Below are positions 46,658 through 54,833 of a stretch of 64,000 nucleotides of DNA, piece after piece. Every line of letters starts with the position of its first letter. Position 1 is the stretch's first letter. Source of the DNA: Chitinophagales bacterium (GTDB lineage: Bacteria > Bacteroidota > Bacteroidia > Chitinophagales > CAIOSU01); the NCBI GenBank assembly GCA_026003335.1, contig BPHB01000001.1:704591-768590 (forward strand), given 5' to 3'. Under the pieces are notes generated by a model. The model was not told the DNA's origin, did not search any database, and saw nothing but the letters and a program-made list of their open reading frames with translations. Made by a program: the position numbers and the translations under genes.

Positions 46658-47476
46658 ATGAGCACAAGTTATGAGGTAAAAGATTTTGATAAAGAAGTAA
46701 CGGAGCACAGTCATACGGTGCCTGTGGTGGTGGATTTCTGGGCTCCGTGGTGTGGGCCGTGTCAGGCCCTGGGCCCTATATTGGAAAACCTTGCCGCAAA
46801 AAGCAACGGGAGCTGGAAGCTGGTAAAAGTGAATGTGGATGAGCATCCCGACCTGGCAACCCGATTCAGAGTGCGCAGCATTCCCATGGTGTTGCTGTTT
46901 AAAGGGGGCAAACCAGCCGACAGCTTTACCGGTGCCGTGCCGGTGAGTTGGCTGGAGAAGTGGCTTACAAAACATATCCCTTCCGATAACGACAAAAAAA
47001 CCGGTAATGCCATAGCCCTTCTGAAAGCTGGCAAAACAGATGAGGCCGAAAAGCTGCTGAAAGAAGTGCTGGAAACAGAGCCCACACATGCTCAGGCCAG
47101 CATAACTCTTGCCGAATTGCTTCTTTTCCGACAGCCGGAAAAGGCCCGTGAAATGGTTAGCCATATTCTGGAGGATAATGAAGCCTTCCTGAAAGCCGAT
47201 GCCATCAGAACTATCAGCACCTTGCTGCAACTATACAGGCATCCGGAAAAACTGGAAGAAGATCCTGTAAAACCGATCTTCCTCAAGGGCCTACAGCATC
47301 TGGCAGACCAGCAATTCGGAGAGGCAGCGGAGCAGTTCATTGAAGTAATTCTGCAGAACAAAGCCTATCAGGATGAAGCTGCCCGCAAAGCTGCCATTGC
47401 TATATTCAATTTACTGGGCCGTGACCATGAAGTAACCCGCACATACCGGAGAAGATTTGACATGTCTCTTTATTAA
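46658..47476 (+). CDS. Thioredoxin domain fused to TPR-like region (CnoX/YbbN-like)
   Basis: 272 residues, cytoplasmic. Residues 1-110 are thioredoxin: VPVVVDFWAPWCGPCQALGP with redox Cys32 and Cys35, VNVDEHPDLATRFRVRSIPM (cis-Pro at IPM) and LLFKGGKPADSFTGAVP. Residues about 120-270 are helical TPR-like repeats (ALLKAGKTDEAEKLLKEVLE, ITLAELLLFRQPEKAREMVS, AAEQFIEVILQNKAYQDEAA). The two-part layout is that of CnoX (YbbN), a redox-holding chaperone. Escherichia coli CnoX has lost the first active-site Cys, while both are kept here, so this one may also act as a true thioredoxin. The start follows from the -7 box at 46617. No other gene in the operon. Confidence 0.9.
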   Translation: MSTSYEVKDFDKEVTEHSHTVPVVVDFWAPWCGPCQALGPILENLAAKSNGSWKLVKVNVDEHPDLATRFRVRSIPMVLLFKGGKPADSFTGAVPVSWLEKWLTKHIPSDNDKKTGNAIALLKAGKTDEAEKLLKEVLETEPTHAQASITLAELLLFRQPEKAREMVSHILEDNEAFLKADAIRTISTLLQLYRHPEKLEEDPVKPIFLKGLQHLADQQFGEAAEQFIEVILQNKAYQDEAARKAAIAIFNLLGRDHEVTRTYRRRFDMSLY

Positions 47477-47487
47477 ATGATTAAATG

Positions 47488-48024
47488 TCAACCTCCCGGG
47501 CTATTGTATGCGCGTGTTATCTCTTCCATAAGCTCCTGAAGGGTTGAAGCCTTACGAATGACGGAGCGCATTCTGCTGTCTAACACCTGTCCGGCAAGGT
47601 GCTCACTCCAGCCACCCATCCCGGTATAGCATACTATCGGCTTGCCCAGTTGCCAGGCAAAAGCTATTTCTGACAATGTGCCCGCTCCTCCCCCCACGGC
47701 AACAACCACGTGCCCTGTATTAACCACCAGCAGATTTCGGGCTATACCTAAACCCGTAGGAATTACTATATCACAATAGGGGTTTGCATCGGAACAATGG
47801 AGGGTAGGTATAATACCAATAGTGCACCCCACACGATAATGGGCCGACTGTCTGGCGCCTTTGCAGACGGCTTCCATCAATCCTCCCAGCCCACCACATA
47901 CGATCACATAACCGGCATCGGCAAGTGCCTCTCCCAATTGCATACCCAATTGATATATATCCGGAGTACAGGATTCCCGGTTCGGACCGATGACAGATAT
48001 CAGGCGAATAGTTTGCGACTTCAT
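47488..48024 (-). CDS. LOG/TIGR00725-like Rossmann protein
   Basis: 178 residues with the nucleotide-binding LOG-type fold: GYVIVCGGLGGLMEAVCKGA, RVGCTIGIIPTLHCSDANPY, GLGIARNLLVVNTGHVVVAV and VGGGAGTLSEIAFAWQLGKP, the last being the PGGxGTxxE-type motif (here GGGAGTLSE). Family members of this short type have no proven activity; related proteins cleave nucleotide monophosphates (cytokinin riboside phosphorylase-like). Transcribed convergent to the thioredoxin-TPR gene. Confidence 0.85.
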   Translation of the reverse strand: MKSQTIRLISVIGPNRESCTPDIYQLGMQLGEALADAGYVIVCGGLGGLMEAVCKGARQSAHYRVGCTIGIIPTLHCSDANPYCDIVIPTGLGIARNLLVVNTGHVVVAVGGGAGTLSEIAFAWQLGKPIVCYTGMGGWSEHLAGQVLDSRMRSVIRKASTLQELMEEITRAYNSPGG

Positions 48025-48204
48025 CTGCGGTCAGCTAAAAACAATAATAGACATAGCATGGAGCGCTATCGGCACACAAAAAATCATTCCTGTCAGCGGG
48101 ACTATTTCCTTAAATATCATCCTTTACGTTAAATGTCCTGAAGGCAGATTATTTTTTAAATACCAGGCCAGCTATAATTTAAAACCATAAGGATGAGTTT
48201 CGGC

Positions 48205-48843
48205 TTAATGCTTCAGCGGATCGTTCTTCCTCATAAAAGCACAAAAAACAAAGTTCTGCACAGCTCCGGAAGGTGTGATATGGTCAACTGTCAGGCATTC
48301 TTTCTTTTCAAAAAAAGCTTCAAGGAGGTGTGTTAGTGATTTTTCAGAATACTGTTTGATTGCAATTCCGCTGCAACTCCTGGGTCCCTGCTCTGAAAAT
48401 ACCCCTATAATTAACAAACCTCCCGGTCTTAGTGCGGCCTGTAGTATGCTCACATATCGCATTATTTCCACTTCTTCGGTAATGAAGTGCAGAGTAGCCC
48501 TGTCATGCCACACATCGTATTGCTCGTGAGGATTGAAATGCACCACATCATCAACAATCCATTTTACCTTAGCTGCATGCTCACCGAGGCGCTGTCTGGC
48601 TCTCTGCAGGGCAGTGGATGAAATATCTAACACCGTAATGTCTGTGTAACCCCAATCAAGCAGGCTATCCACCAGAAAGCTATCTCCCCCACCTATATCT
48701 ATAATTTTTGCTGTGGGATGTATGTTAAACTTTTTGAAAAAGCGGAGAGCCATAACAGGAGCCGACTGATACCAACTCATGTCTTTGTACTCTTTTGTCC
48801 GATAGATATGCTCCCAATGTTTTTGTCTGTCAAAGTTTTTCAT
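48205..48843 (-). CDS. Class I SAM-dependent methyltransferase
   Basis: 212 residues. Motif I is AKIIDIGGGDSFLVDSLLDW, motif II TDITVLDISSTALQRARQRL, then KVKWIVDDVVHFNPHEQYDV and DRATLHFITEEVEIMRYVSI, LRPGGLLIIGVFSEQGP. The order is that of small-molecule methyltransferases of the UbiE/tellurite-resistance type. The substrate is unknown. A Ser/Gly-rich loop before the C-terminus (PRSCSGIAIKQYSEKSLTHL) matches the group's substrate flap. Divergent from the isoaspartyl peptidase gene. Confidence 0.88.
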   Translation of the reverse strand: MKNFDRQKHWEHIYRTKEYKDMSWYQSAPVMALRFFKKFNIHPTAKIIDIGGGDSFLVDSLLDWGYTDITVLDISSTALQRARQRLGEHAAKVKWIVDDVVHFNPHEQYDVWHDRATLHFITEEVEIMRYVSILQAALRPGGLLIIGVFSEQGPRSCSGIAIKQYSEKSLTHLLEAFFEKKECLTVDHITPSGAVQNFVFCAFMRKNDPLKH

Positions 48844-48984
48844 GTATTTCGTTTTTTACTTTACAAAATGCACAGCGAATCTGACTACCCCTTACATTTA
48901 AGGAGGTAGATTTATCCGTTCAGAAAGAAAAGAGTTATGGATACCCAAAAGTTCCTTCCGTGCATATTAATACATCCTTGCCGG

Positions 48985-50008
48985 ATGATAAAAAGGATGT
49001 GTTTAATTTTTGCAGCCGTAATCCCTATACTTCACGCTATGGGACAAACAGAGGACAGCCGTATTATCATTGCCGTGCATGGCGGTGCAGGAACCATAAC
49101 GCAGGAAAATCTTCCACCTGAGCGGAAAGCCGCCTACCTTGAGGGATTGGAGCAGGCATTGAATACCGGATTTGCAATCCTGAAAAACGGAGGCTCCGCA
49201 CTGGACGCTGTAGAAGCAGCGGTAACTGTCCTGGAAGATAATCCGCTTTTTAATGCCGGGAAGGGGCTCGGTTTTCACCCGTGCCGGCACACACGAGATG
49301 GATGCTTCCATCATGGACGGACGCACTCTGCAGGCAGGAGCAGTGGCCGGAGTAAAAACCATAAAGAATCCCATCAAAGCAGCCCGTGCTGTGATGGAAC
49401 GCACTCCGCATGTGATGCTTATCGGAGAGGGGGCGGACGCCTTTGCACGGGAACAGGGACTGCAAACAGCTGACCCTACCTATTTTTTTGATGAATACCG
49501 TTATCGGCAGTATCAGCAAACCCAGCCGCTGAAGCAACCCGTGCTGGATCATTCAGATGATAAAGGCCAGCTTCCGCAATCCGAAAATACTGATGAGTAT
49601 GGAACCGTAGGCGCAGTGGCACTTGACCGGTATGGCAACCTGGCTGCAGCCACATCTACGGGCGGTATGACCAACAAACTACCCGGACGCATCGGAGATA
49701 CACCAATCATAGGAGCAGGTACCTATGCCAATAACCATACGTGTGCAGTTTCCTGTACGGGTCACGGAGAATATTTTATCCGGACGGTAGCGGCACACAT
49801 GGTTTCTGACTTAATGCAGTATCGGCACCACTCGCCCGAGGAGGCTGTGCATACTGTGCTGGACTCTATTGCTGCTCTGGGCGCAGGCGGAGGCATCATT
49901 GCGCTGGATAAGCAAGGAAGGCTTACGATGCAATTTACCACAACTGCCATGCTGCGGGGCTTTGTGACGCAGGATGGAAAAACAAAAGTGTATATTTTCA
50001 AACCCTGA
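48985..50008 (+). pseudogene. Isoaspartyl peptidase / type 2 L-asparaginase, frame broken once
   Basis: Ntn-hydrolase that cleaves isoaspartyl dipeptides or asparagine; the precursor self-cleaves before a catalytic Thr. The first part, from the ATG at 48985 (signal peptide CLIFAAVIPILHAMG), reads RIIIAVHGGAGTITQENLPP and TVLEDNPLFNAGKG. The second, in the next frame, continues SVFTRAGTHEMDASIMDG and carries the autocleavage Thr in DEYGTVGAVALD, then AAATSTGGMTNKLPGRIGD and CTGHGEYFIRTVAAHMV. Removing one G from GGGG at 49263-49266 joins them exactly (..NAGKGSVFTRAG..), giving a full-length enzyme of about 340 residues with all motifs. The break is therefore more likely a base overcall than decay. 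A 178-codon frame from 48937 covers only the first part. Confidence 0.85.
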
Positions 50009-50027
50009 TTAATTCTGTATTTCCAGA

Positions 50028-50825
50028 ATGCTGCAACGTAAACCCATTTTCTTTACGGCACTGTTTACCGCAATCGTCTCCCTGTTGTTATTTTTCGTTG
50101 CCCTGTGGAATGGTTGGTTTGGCCCATCCTCCGGAGTGGGTGCTGTATTTTGCGAGGCATCGCGGGATGGACTGGTGAAACAGCCTGCAAATACGTGGTC
50201 AAACCTGGCGTTTGTGGTTGCGGGGTTACTTCATCGGCTGGCAGCTTGCAGGCAATCGGTTTGCAGCTAAGGCTAATCCCTTTACACGCTCCTGTGTTTC
50301 TTCCGGCATTTTTTTCCGGCTTTGTTGTGTTTCTTGGCCCGGGCTCCATGGCCATGCATGCAACAGAAACCGCACTGGGTGGTTTTTTTGATATGCTCTC
50401 CATGTATTTGATTGCGGCCTTTACGACTTCTTATGCACTACAACGCTTTTTCCGGGGAGGGGCTTTATTTTTTCCGGTGGCATTTACCCTTGTTCTTGAC
50501 CATTTGCCTATGGGCCAACTTTCAGCCTTATCGTGTGGTGTTTGATTTTTTCGGGGTAACAGCTTTTGCATTTTTTGTTTCTCTTACGGTGCTGTTTGAA
50601 TTCCTGAACCACTATCTGAAAAAGATACAGCGGGAATTTAAATGGGGCTTGGCCTCGTTAGCCCTTATTCTGATTGCCTTCCTGATCTGGAATTTATCCA
50701 GAACCGACAGTCCGTTGTGTGATCCGTATTCTCCGATACAGGGGCATGCAATCTGGCATGTGCTGGACGCAGCCTCTGTGTATTGTCTTTTCAGATTCTA
50801 TGTTAGCGAAGATGCTTCTGGATGA
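50028..50825 (+). pseudogene. Ceramidase-like (CREST) membrane protein, frame broken three times
   Basis: A seven-helix hydrolase-like membrane protein spread over three frames. Frame 1, from the ATG at 50028, has CEASRDGLVKQPANTWSNLA. The next reads YFIGWQLAGNRFAAKANPF. The third reads PVFLPAFFSGFVVFLGPGSM, then AMHATETALGGFFDMLSMYL. The last returns to the first frame, QPYRVVFDFFGVTAFAF and HAIWHVLDAASVYCLFRFYV. The NTWSN, GxxSxxxHA and HAxWH motifs of alkaline ceramidases (CREST superfamily; metal-dependent amide hydrolases of membrane lipids) are all present. Each join needs one base removed: from GGGG at 50222-50225, near CCC at about 50280, and between about 50455 and 50520. It starts 19 bases after the isoaspartyl peptidase gene, so the two are likely co-transcribed. 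Confidence 0.75.
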
Positions 50826-50956
50826 CGGGAGCGGCAGGCTTCACAATGTTGCATTCTGTCCTGAATGAGAACAGGGTAGAGTAAACCCTGCGACTGTTAG
50901 TATTTTATCAGGACACGGATAGTGATTTTACTAAATTGCGCTGGTAACGTTATTGA

Positions 50957-51832
50957 ATGACAGAACAAACAGGCAAAGCCCCGCGCAAACGCTCAAAGCC
51001 GTCTTACCTCTATTCCATTATCAGCATGTCGCTCGTGCTTTTCATGCTCGGAATATTAGGAATGGTGTTGCTGTTTTCTCAGAAGGTATCGGCTTATCTG
51101 CGGGAGAGCATTGAAATTTCCCTTATTCTGAAAGATGATCTCAGCGATGCTGATATTTTTCAATTTCAAAAGAAACTGGAAAAAAAGCCATATATCAAAA
51201 GCACCCGCTATATCTCAAAGGAAGAGGCAGCCCGTATCCTGCAGGAAGATTTTGGCGAAGACCTGAAAATACTGGGGTATAACCCCTTGTATGCCTCCAT
51301 AAATTTTCATCTCCGTGCAGAGTATGCAAATACAGACAGCCTTCAGGCTATTGAAGCCGAGTTGTTGACCATGCCACAGGTACAGGAGGTATATTACTTT
51401 AAAGCCATTGTAGATCTAATAAATCAGAACATTCGCAAAATCACACTCGTGCTCACCGCCATCTCTTTTATTCTCATCGGTATTGCCATCACTCTTATAG
51501 ATAACACAATCAGGCTGGCAATGTATTCCAACCGATTTCTCATCAAGAGTATGCAACTAGTGGGCGCCACCCGCTGGTTCATAATCCGCCCGTTTATGTG
51601 GCGGGGAATTCTGAATGGCCTTATCAGCGGACTGCTGGCAGTTATTGCCTTAACAGGGCTGCTTTATTACGCCCAGACTCATTTACCCACGCTTATTGTA
51701 TCCTCTGATGATTTATTTAACTTTGGCATCGTTTTTACATCCATTATTCTGATTGGGATTTTTATTTCGTGGTTGAGTACGTACTTGTCGGTTTCAAAAT
51801 ATCTGCGGCTGAAATTGGATGATTTGTACTAA
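50957..51832 (+). CDS. ftsX: Cell division protein FtsX
   Basis: The membrane partner of the FtsE ATPase; it relays divisome signals to peptidoglycan hydrolases. 291 residues: N-terminal transmembrane helix (SIISMSLVLFMLGILGMVLL), a large extracytoplasmic loop (about 50-160, SAYLRESIEISLILKDDLSD, EVYYFKAIVDLINQN), and three C-terminal helices (KITLVLTAISFILIGIAITL, LNGLISGLLAVIALTGLLYY, GIVFTSIILIGIFISWLSTY). KSMQLVGATRWFIIRPFMWR between helices 2 and 3 is the conserved FtsX coupling motif. It heads the order ftsX-DUF3098-uppP that is common in Bacteroidota. No ftsE lies nearby. Confidence 0.95.
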   Translation: MTEQTGKAPRKRSKPSYLYSIISMSLVLFMLGILGMVLLFSQKVSAYLRESIEISLILKDDLSDADIFQFQKKLEKKPYIKSTRYISKEEAARILQEDFGEDLKILGYNPLYASINFHLRAEYANTDSLQAIEAELLTMPQVQEVYYFKAIVDLINQNIRKITLVLTAISFILIGIAITLIDNTIRLAMYSNRFLIKSMQLVGATRWFIIRPFMWRGILNGLISGLLAVIALTGLLYYAQTHLPTLIVSSDDLFNFGIVFTSIILIGIFISWLSTYLSVSKYLRLKLDDLY

Positions 51833-51924
51833 AAGCAGGAGTCCCTCAAGCGTAAGAAAAAATATGTCTGCAGCAAAATCTCTCCCAAAACCAATCTGAA
51901 TCACCGGCATTTGTATTTGGCCGG

Positions 51925-52125
51925 ATGAATTATCTGCTGATGATTGCCGGAATCGTGGTGATTATTATCGGTTTTTTACTCATGACGGGAGGAGCTCCTG
52001 ACAATCCTGCAATATTTAATCCTGATGAAAAGTACAGCTTCAGGCGTATCACTCTTGGTCCTATCGTAATTCTGATTGGACTGGCTATTGAATTTCTCTC
52101 TATTCTTGTGAAAGCGCGGGAGTGA
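51925..52125 (+). CDS. DUF3098 family two-helix membrane protein
   Basis: 66 residues: helix 1 (LLMIAGIVVIIIGFLLMTGG), a short loop with the family phrase NPAIFNPDEKYSFRRITLGP, and helix 2 (IVILIGLAIEFLSILV). Its position between ftsX and uppP is a conserved Bacteroidota arrangement. The TTG of the next gene's extended frame follows its stop directly, so the two are tightly packed. Function unknown; inner-membrane protein of the cell-envelope operon. Confidence 0.88.
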   Translation: MNYLLMIAGIVVIIIGFLLMTGGAPDNPAIFNPDEKYSFRRITLGPIVILIGLAIEFLSILVKARE

Positions 52126-52134
52126 TTGCTGACC

Positions 52135-53007
52135 ATGACCCTCCTGCAGGCTGTTATTCTCGCCATCATTGAAGGCCTAACCGAGTTTCTTCCCGTATCC
52201 TCTACAGGGCACATGATTCTTGCTTCCTGGGCAATGCAGATTCATGATTCGGAATTTGTCAAAACCTTTGAAATAGTGATTCAACTGGGTGCCATTCTTG
52301 CTGTTGTTGCCTTGTATTACCGCAGATTTTTTGTCAGCATAGATATTTATCTGAAACTGCTGGCCGCGTTTCTCCCTACCGGCATTCTGGGATTTCTCTT
52401 TTATAAGTTTATCAAAAGCTATTTGTTTAACCCCTGGACGGTAAGTACCGCGCTGGTAGCAGGCGGGGTGGTATTAATTATATTAGACCGCTGGGCGGAA
52501 CGGAGAAAGACAAGGTATTCCTCGGTTGAGGCATTATCTTATGGGGGAGCCTTTCTCATCGGACTGATTCAAAGCCTTTCCATGGTTCCGGGGGTTTCTA
52601 GGGCCGCGGCAACTATCATAGGCGGAGTGCTTGCAGGTTTTGATCGCAAACAGGCAACGGAATTTTCTTTTCTGTTAGCTATTCCAACCATGCTGGCCGC
52701 ATCGGGATATGACCTGCTTAAGTCCTATGCATACATTCAGCGCGAAGACCTTTTTCTGCTGCTGACTGGCAGTGCGGTGGCTTTTGCTGTGGCCCTAGCG
52801 GCCGTGAAAGGATTTATTTATCCTGGTACAGCGCTACGGTTTCAAGCATTTTGGTTATTACCGTATCGTTCTGGGATTGGCTTTCTTTCTTTTCAGCCTT
52901 CTGTTGGGGAAGGAGCTGACCCCTTAAACTCTTCTCTGCTCATGGAGAGCAAAATATGGTGTATGGCAAGCACCTGTTTAATCAGAGAATGTCGCATATC
53001 GTTGTAA
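52135..53007 (+). CDS. uppP: Undecaprenyl-diphosphatase, 3' end frame-shifted
   Basis: Dephosphorylates undecaprenyl diphosphate so the lipid carrier for peptidoglycan can be reused; also called BacA. The motif IEGLTEFLPVSSTGHMILAS (Glu and Ser/His of the active site) is at the N-terminus, and SMVPGVSRAAATIIGGVLAG (PGxSRxxxT) in the middle. Up to AVKGFIY at about 52820 the protein is normal; then the open frame reads PGTALRFQAFWLLPYRSG to 53007, which is foreign. In the next frame the normal ending follows: LVQRYGFKHFGYYRIVLGLA and FFLFSLLLGKELTP, stop at 52925-52927. Removing one C from CC at 52822-52823 restores it. The true gene is thus probably 52135-52927. The ATG at 52135 is preferred to a TTG at 52126. 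Confidence 0.9.
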   Translation: MTLLQAVILAIIEGLTEFLPVSSTGHMILASWAMQIHDSEFVKTFEIVIQLGAILAVVALYYRRFFVSIDIYLKLLAAFLPTGILGFLFYKFIKSYLFNPWTVSTALVAGGVVLIILDRWAERRKTRYSSVEALSYGGAFLIGLIQSLSMVPGVSRAAATIIGGVLAGFDRKQATEFSFLLAIPTMLAASGYDLLKSYAYIQREDLFLLLTGSAVAFAVALAAVKGFIYPGTALRFQAFWLLPYRSGIGFLSFQPSVGEGADPLNSSLLMESKIWCMASTCLIRECRISL

Positions 53008-53522
53008 ATAACAAAATCAGCCATTTTAACCTTTTCTTCATCGGGCATCTGATTTCTCATGCGGGCAATCACCTGCTCATAGGTGAGCTGATCGCGGGCC
53101 TGCACCCGCCTGATACGCTCCGCCTGCGGTGCATACACCACGATGATGGTATCCAGAATCCGATGGGATCCGCTTTCAAACAATATGGCGGATTCTTCAA
53201 TCGCATAAGGCACCTGTTCAAGATGCTCCATCCACTGTTTTACATCCCGGGTCACAACCGGATGTACCAGTGCATTCAGCTTTGCCAACAGGGGTTTGTT
53301 GTTGAAAACCTTCTCGGCAATAAACTGCCGGTTGAGTTTTCCTTCCACATACGCCTCGGGGCCCATAAGTTGTCGGATAGCTTCTGCCAGGTGCTTGTCC
53401 TCCTGCATGAGCTCCTTCGCCCTTTGATCCGCATAATAAACCGGCACGCCCAACAATTCAAAAATTTTACAAACAGTGGTTTTGCCACTTCCTATCCCTC
53501 CGGTAACTCCTGTCTTTAGCAT
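52893..53522 (-). CDS. coaE: Dephospho-CoA kinase
   Basis: Last enzyme of coenzyme A synthesis: phosphorylates the 3'-OH of dephospho-CoA. 209 residues; P-loop TGGIGSGKTTVCKIFELLGV at residues 7-16, then VPVYYADQRAKELMQED, ALVHPVVTRDVKQWMEHLEQ, YAIEESAILFESGSHRILDT, IIVVYAPQAERIRRVQARDQ and RMRNQMPDEEKVKMADFVIY. The C-terminus (EFKGSAPSPTEG) overlaps the uppP 3' end by 35 to 115 bases depending on which uppP end is correct. It is last in the order DUF1573-yajC-ybbR-coaE. Confidence 0.95.
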   Translation of the reverse strand: MLKTGVTGGIGSGKTTVCKIFELLGVPVYYADQRAKELMQEDKHLAEAIRQLMGPEAYVEGKLNRQFIAEKVFNNKPLLAKLNALVHPVVTRDVKQWMEHLEQVPYAIEESAILFESGSHRILDTIIVVYAPQAERIRRVQARDQLTYEQVIARMRNQMPDEEKVKMADFVIYNDMRHSLIKQVLAIHHILLSMSREEFKGSAPSPTEG

Positions 53523-53530
53523 ACAGTGAT

Positions 53531-54448
53531 TTACTTGTGTACAATGAATTCAACCGACTTGGGGGAATAGTCCAGATTTTTAATGAATGGCGGATACCTG
53601 GAAATGTTTACTAACAGGTATTTTGTTTTTGTCCATTCTATACCAGCCAGATCCACTTCTGCAGTGAACAGTTCCGGAATGGCTTTCTCATAATTATTTA
53701 AGCCAACCTTAAACACAACTCTGACGTTGCGCGGGAAAATAGTTACTTCTGTTCCCTTTGGTACATTTATCGGACGAATGGGCAACTCCAGTGTTTTTTC
53801 AGTGTATTCCTCTACAACAATAACATAACGCACCCGGTCAGGTTCCAGCACAATAGCCTCAATGGAGGGGCGTTGCAGCGGCAACTCTCCTTCTACAGAG
53901 CGATTCAGGTCATTTAGAAAAAGCTTTTCTGTTTTCCACGCATGAATAGTATCCAGACTATTAGCCGGTCCGGTAATTTTCACACTTTCCGGCTGTATTA
54001 CAAGAGGCTCGGCAAAATCATATTGCTTGCGGAATGAAATTAAAATATCCGAAATAATCCGCACCCGTTTGGTCTGACTGTTATCCAGAGAAAAAAATAA
54101 AGTATCCGGCTGGATGCTTACCAGTTTGTAGTCGGCAGGCAATTGACTTACAATAGATGGGCGCAGATCCTCCGCCACCAGAAAGTCAGCCTGAGTCAGA
54201 CGGGAAAGATCAATGGTTACTTTGACAGGCCTGGATACTTTTAGCCACAGCAATTTCATCCCGGTGGTCTCTACCAATAGTTTTAACTCCGTGGGCAGGG
54301 GTGCAACAGCAACCTTGTTTTCAGGGAAGTTGCGGTAAGAAACCTTAGCGGGAATAGCAGAGGTGTAATTGCGGCTCAGCTTGTTTACCAGCAATAACGC
54401 CAAAGCTATAAGCAGGCAAAACAGAAAAATTACGCCATTGCGGGTCAC
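53531..54448 (-). CDS. YbbR-domain protein (CdaR-like)
   Basis: 305 residues with an N-terminal membrane helix (GVIFLFCLLIALALLLVNKL) followed by repeated beta domains of the YbbR type (SRPVKVTIDLSRLTQADFLV, VIQPESVKITGPANSLDTIH, YTEKTLELPIRPINVPKGTE). In Firmicutes such proteins regulate the diadenylate cyclase CdaA; in this context a direct link is not shown. The start is a GTG at 54448, giving the helix directly. Nine bases separate it from coaE, which indicates co-transcription. Confidence 0.88.
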   Translation of the reverse strand: MTRNGVIFLFCLLIALALLLVNKLSRNYTSAIPAKVSYRNFPENKVAVAPLPTELKLLVETTGMKLLWLKVSRPVKVTIDLSRLTQADFLVAEDLRPSIVSQLPADYKLVSIQPDTLFFSLDNSQTKRVRIISDILISFRKQYDFAEPLVIQPESVKITGPANSLDTIHAWKTEKLFLNDLNRSVEGELPLQRPSIEAIVLEPDRVRYVIVVEEYTEKTLELPIRPINVPKGTEVTIFPRNVRVVFKVGLNNYEKAIPELFTAEVDLAGIEWTKTKYLLVNISRYPPFIKNLDYSPKSVEFIVHK

Positions 54449-54498
54449 GGACAGTCAAGTTAGCCATTATTTATACATGCTAACTCCTTGAAGGAAGA

Positions 54499-54831
54499 TT
54501 AATTACCGTTATCAGAGTCTTTCCGTGCATTGGCTGCTTTGGTGAAATCCATGGAAATCACTGACTTCTCCACTTTTATTTTGGTTCCGCCATCCACTTC
54601 AAGCAGAAAAGTGTCGTCATTGACTTTGGCCACCCGGCCATGAATGCCTCCGGCAGTGACCACTTTATCTCCTTTTTTTATTTCAGAAATAAATTTCTTC
54701 TGTTCTTTGGCCTTTTTGGCCTGCGGCCGGATCATGAAAAAATACATTACCGCGAAGATGGCCACCATAAAAAGCAAAGTGGGCACAGGACTACCCTGCC
54801 CACCTTGCAGTAAGACTATATTCATCAGCAT
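54499..54831 (-). CDS. yajC: Preprotein translocase subunit YajC
   Basis: 110 residues: a single membrane helix (PTLLFMVAIFAVMYFFMIRP) followed by the family motif RPQAKKAKEQKKFISEIKKG, DKVVTAGGIHGRVAKVNDDT and LEVDGGTKIKVEKSVISMDF. Accessory subunit of the Sec translocon in the inner membrane. Only two bases separate it from the DUF1573 gene upstream. Confidence 0.95.
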   Translation of the reverse strand: MLMNIVLLQGGQGSPVPTLLFMVAIFAVMYFFMIRPQAKKAKEQKKFISEIKKGDKVVTAGGIHGRVAKVNDDTFLLEVDGGTKIKVEKSVISMDFTKAANARKDSDNGN

Positions 54832-54833
54832 TT

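Noticed and set aside
52126-52134. TTG at 52126 as uppP start
   Set aside because: The ATG at 52135 gives the usual family N-terminus; the TTG directly abuts the DUF3098 stop and adds only three residues.
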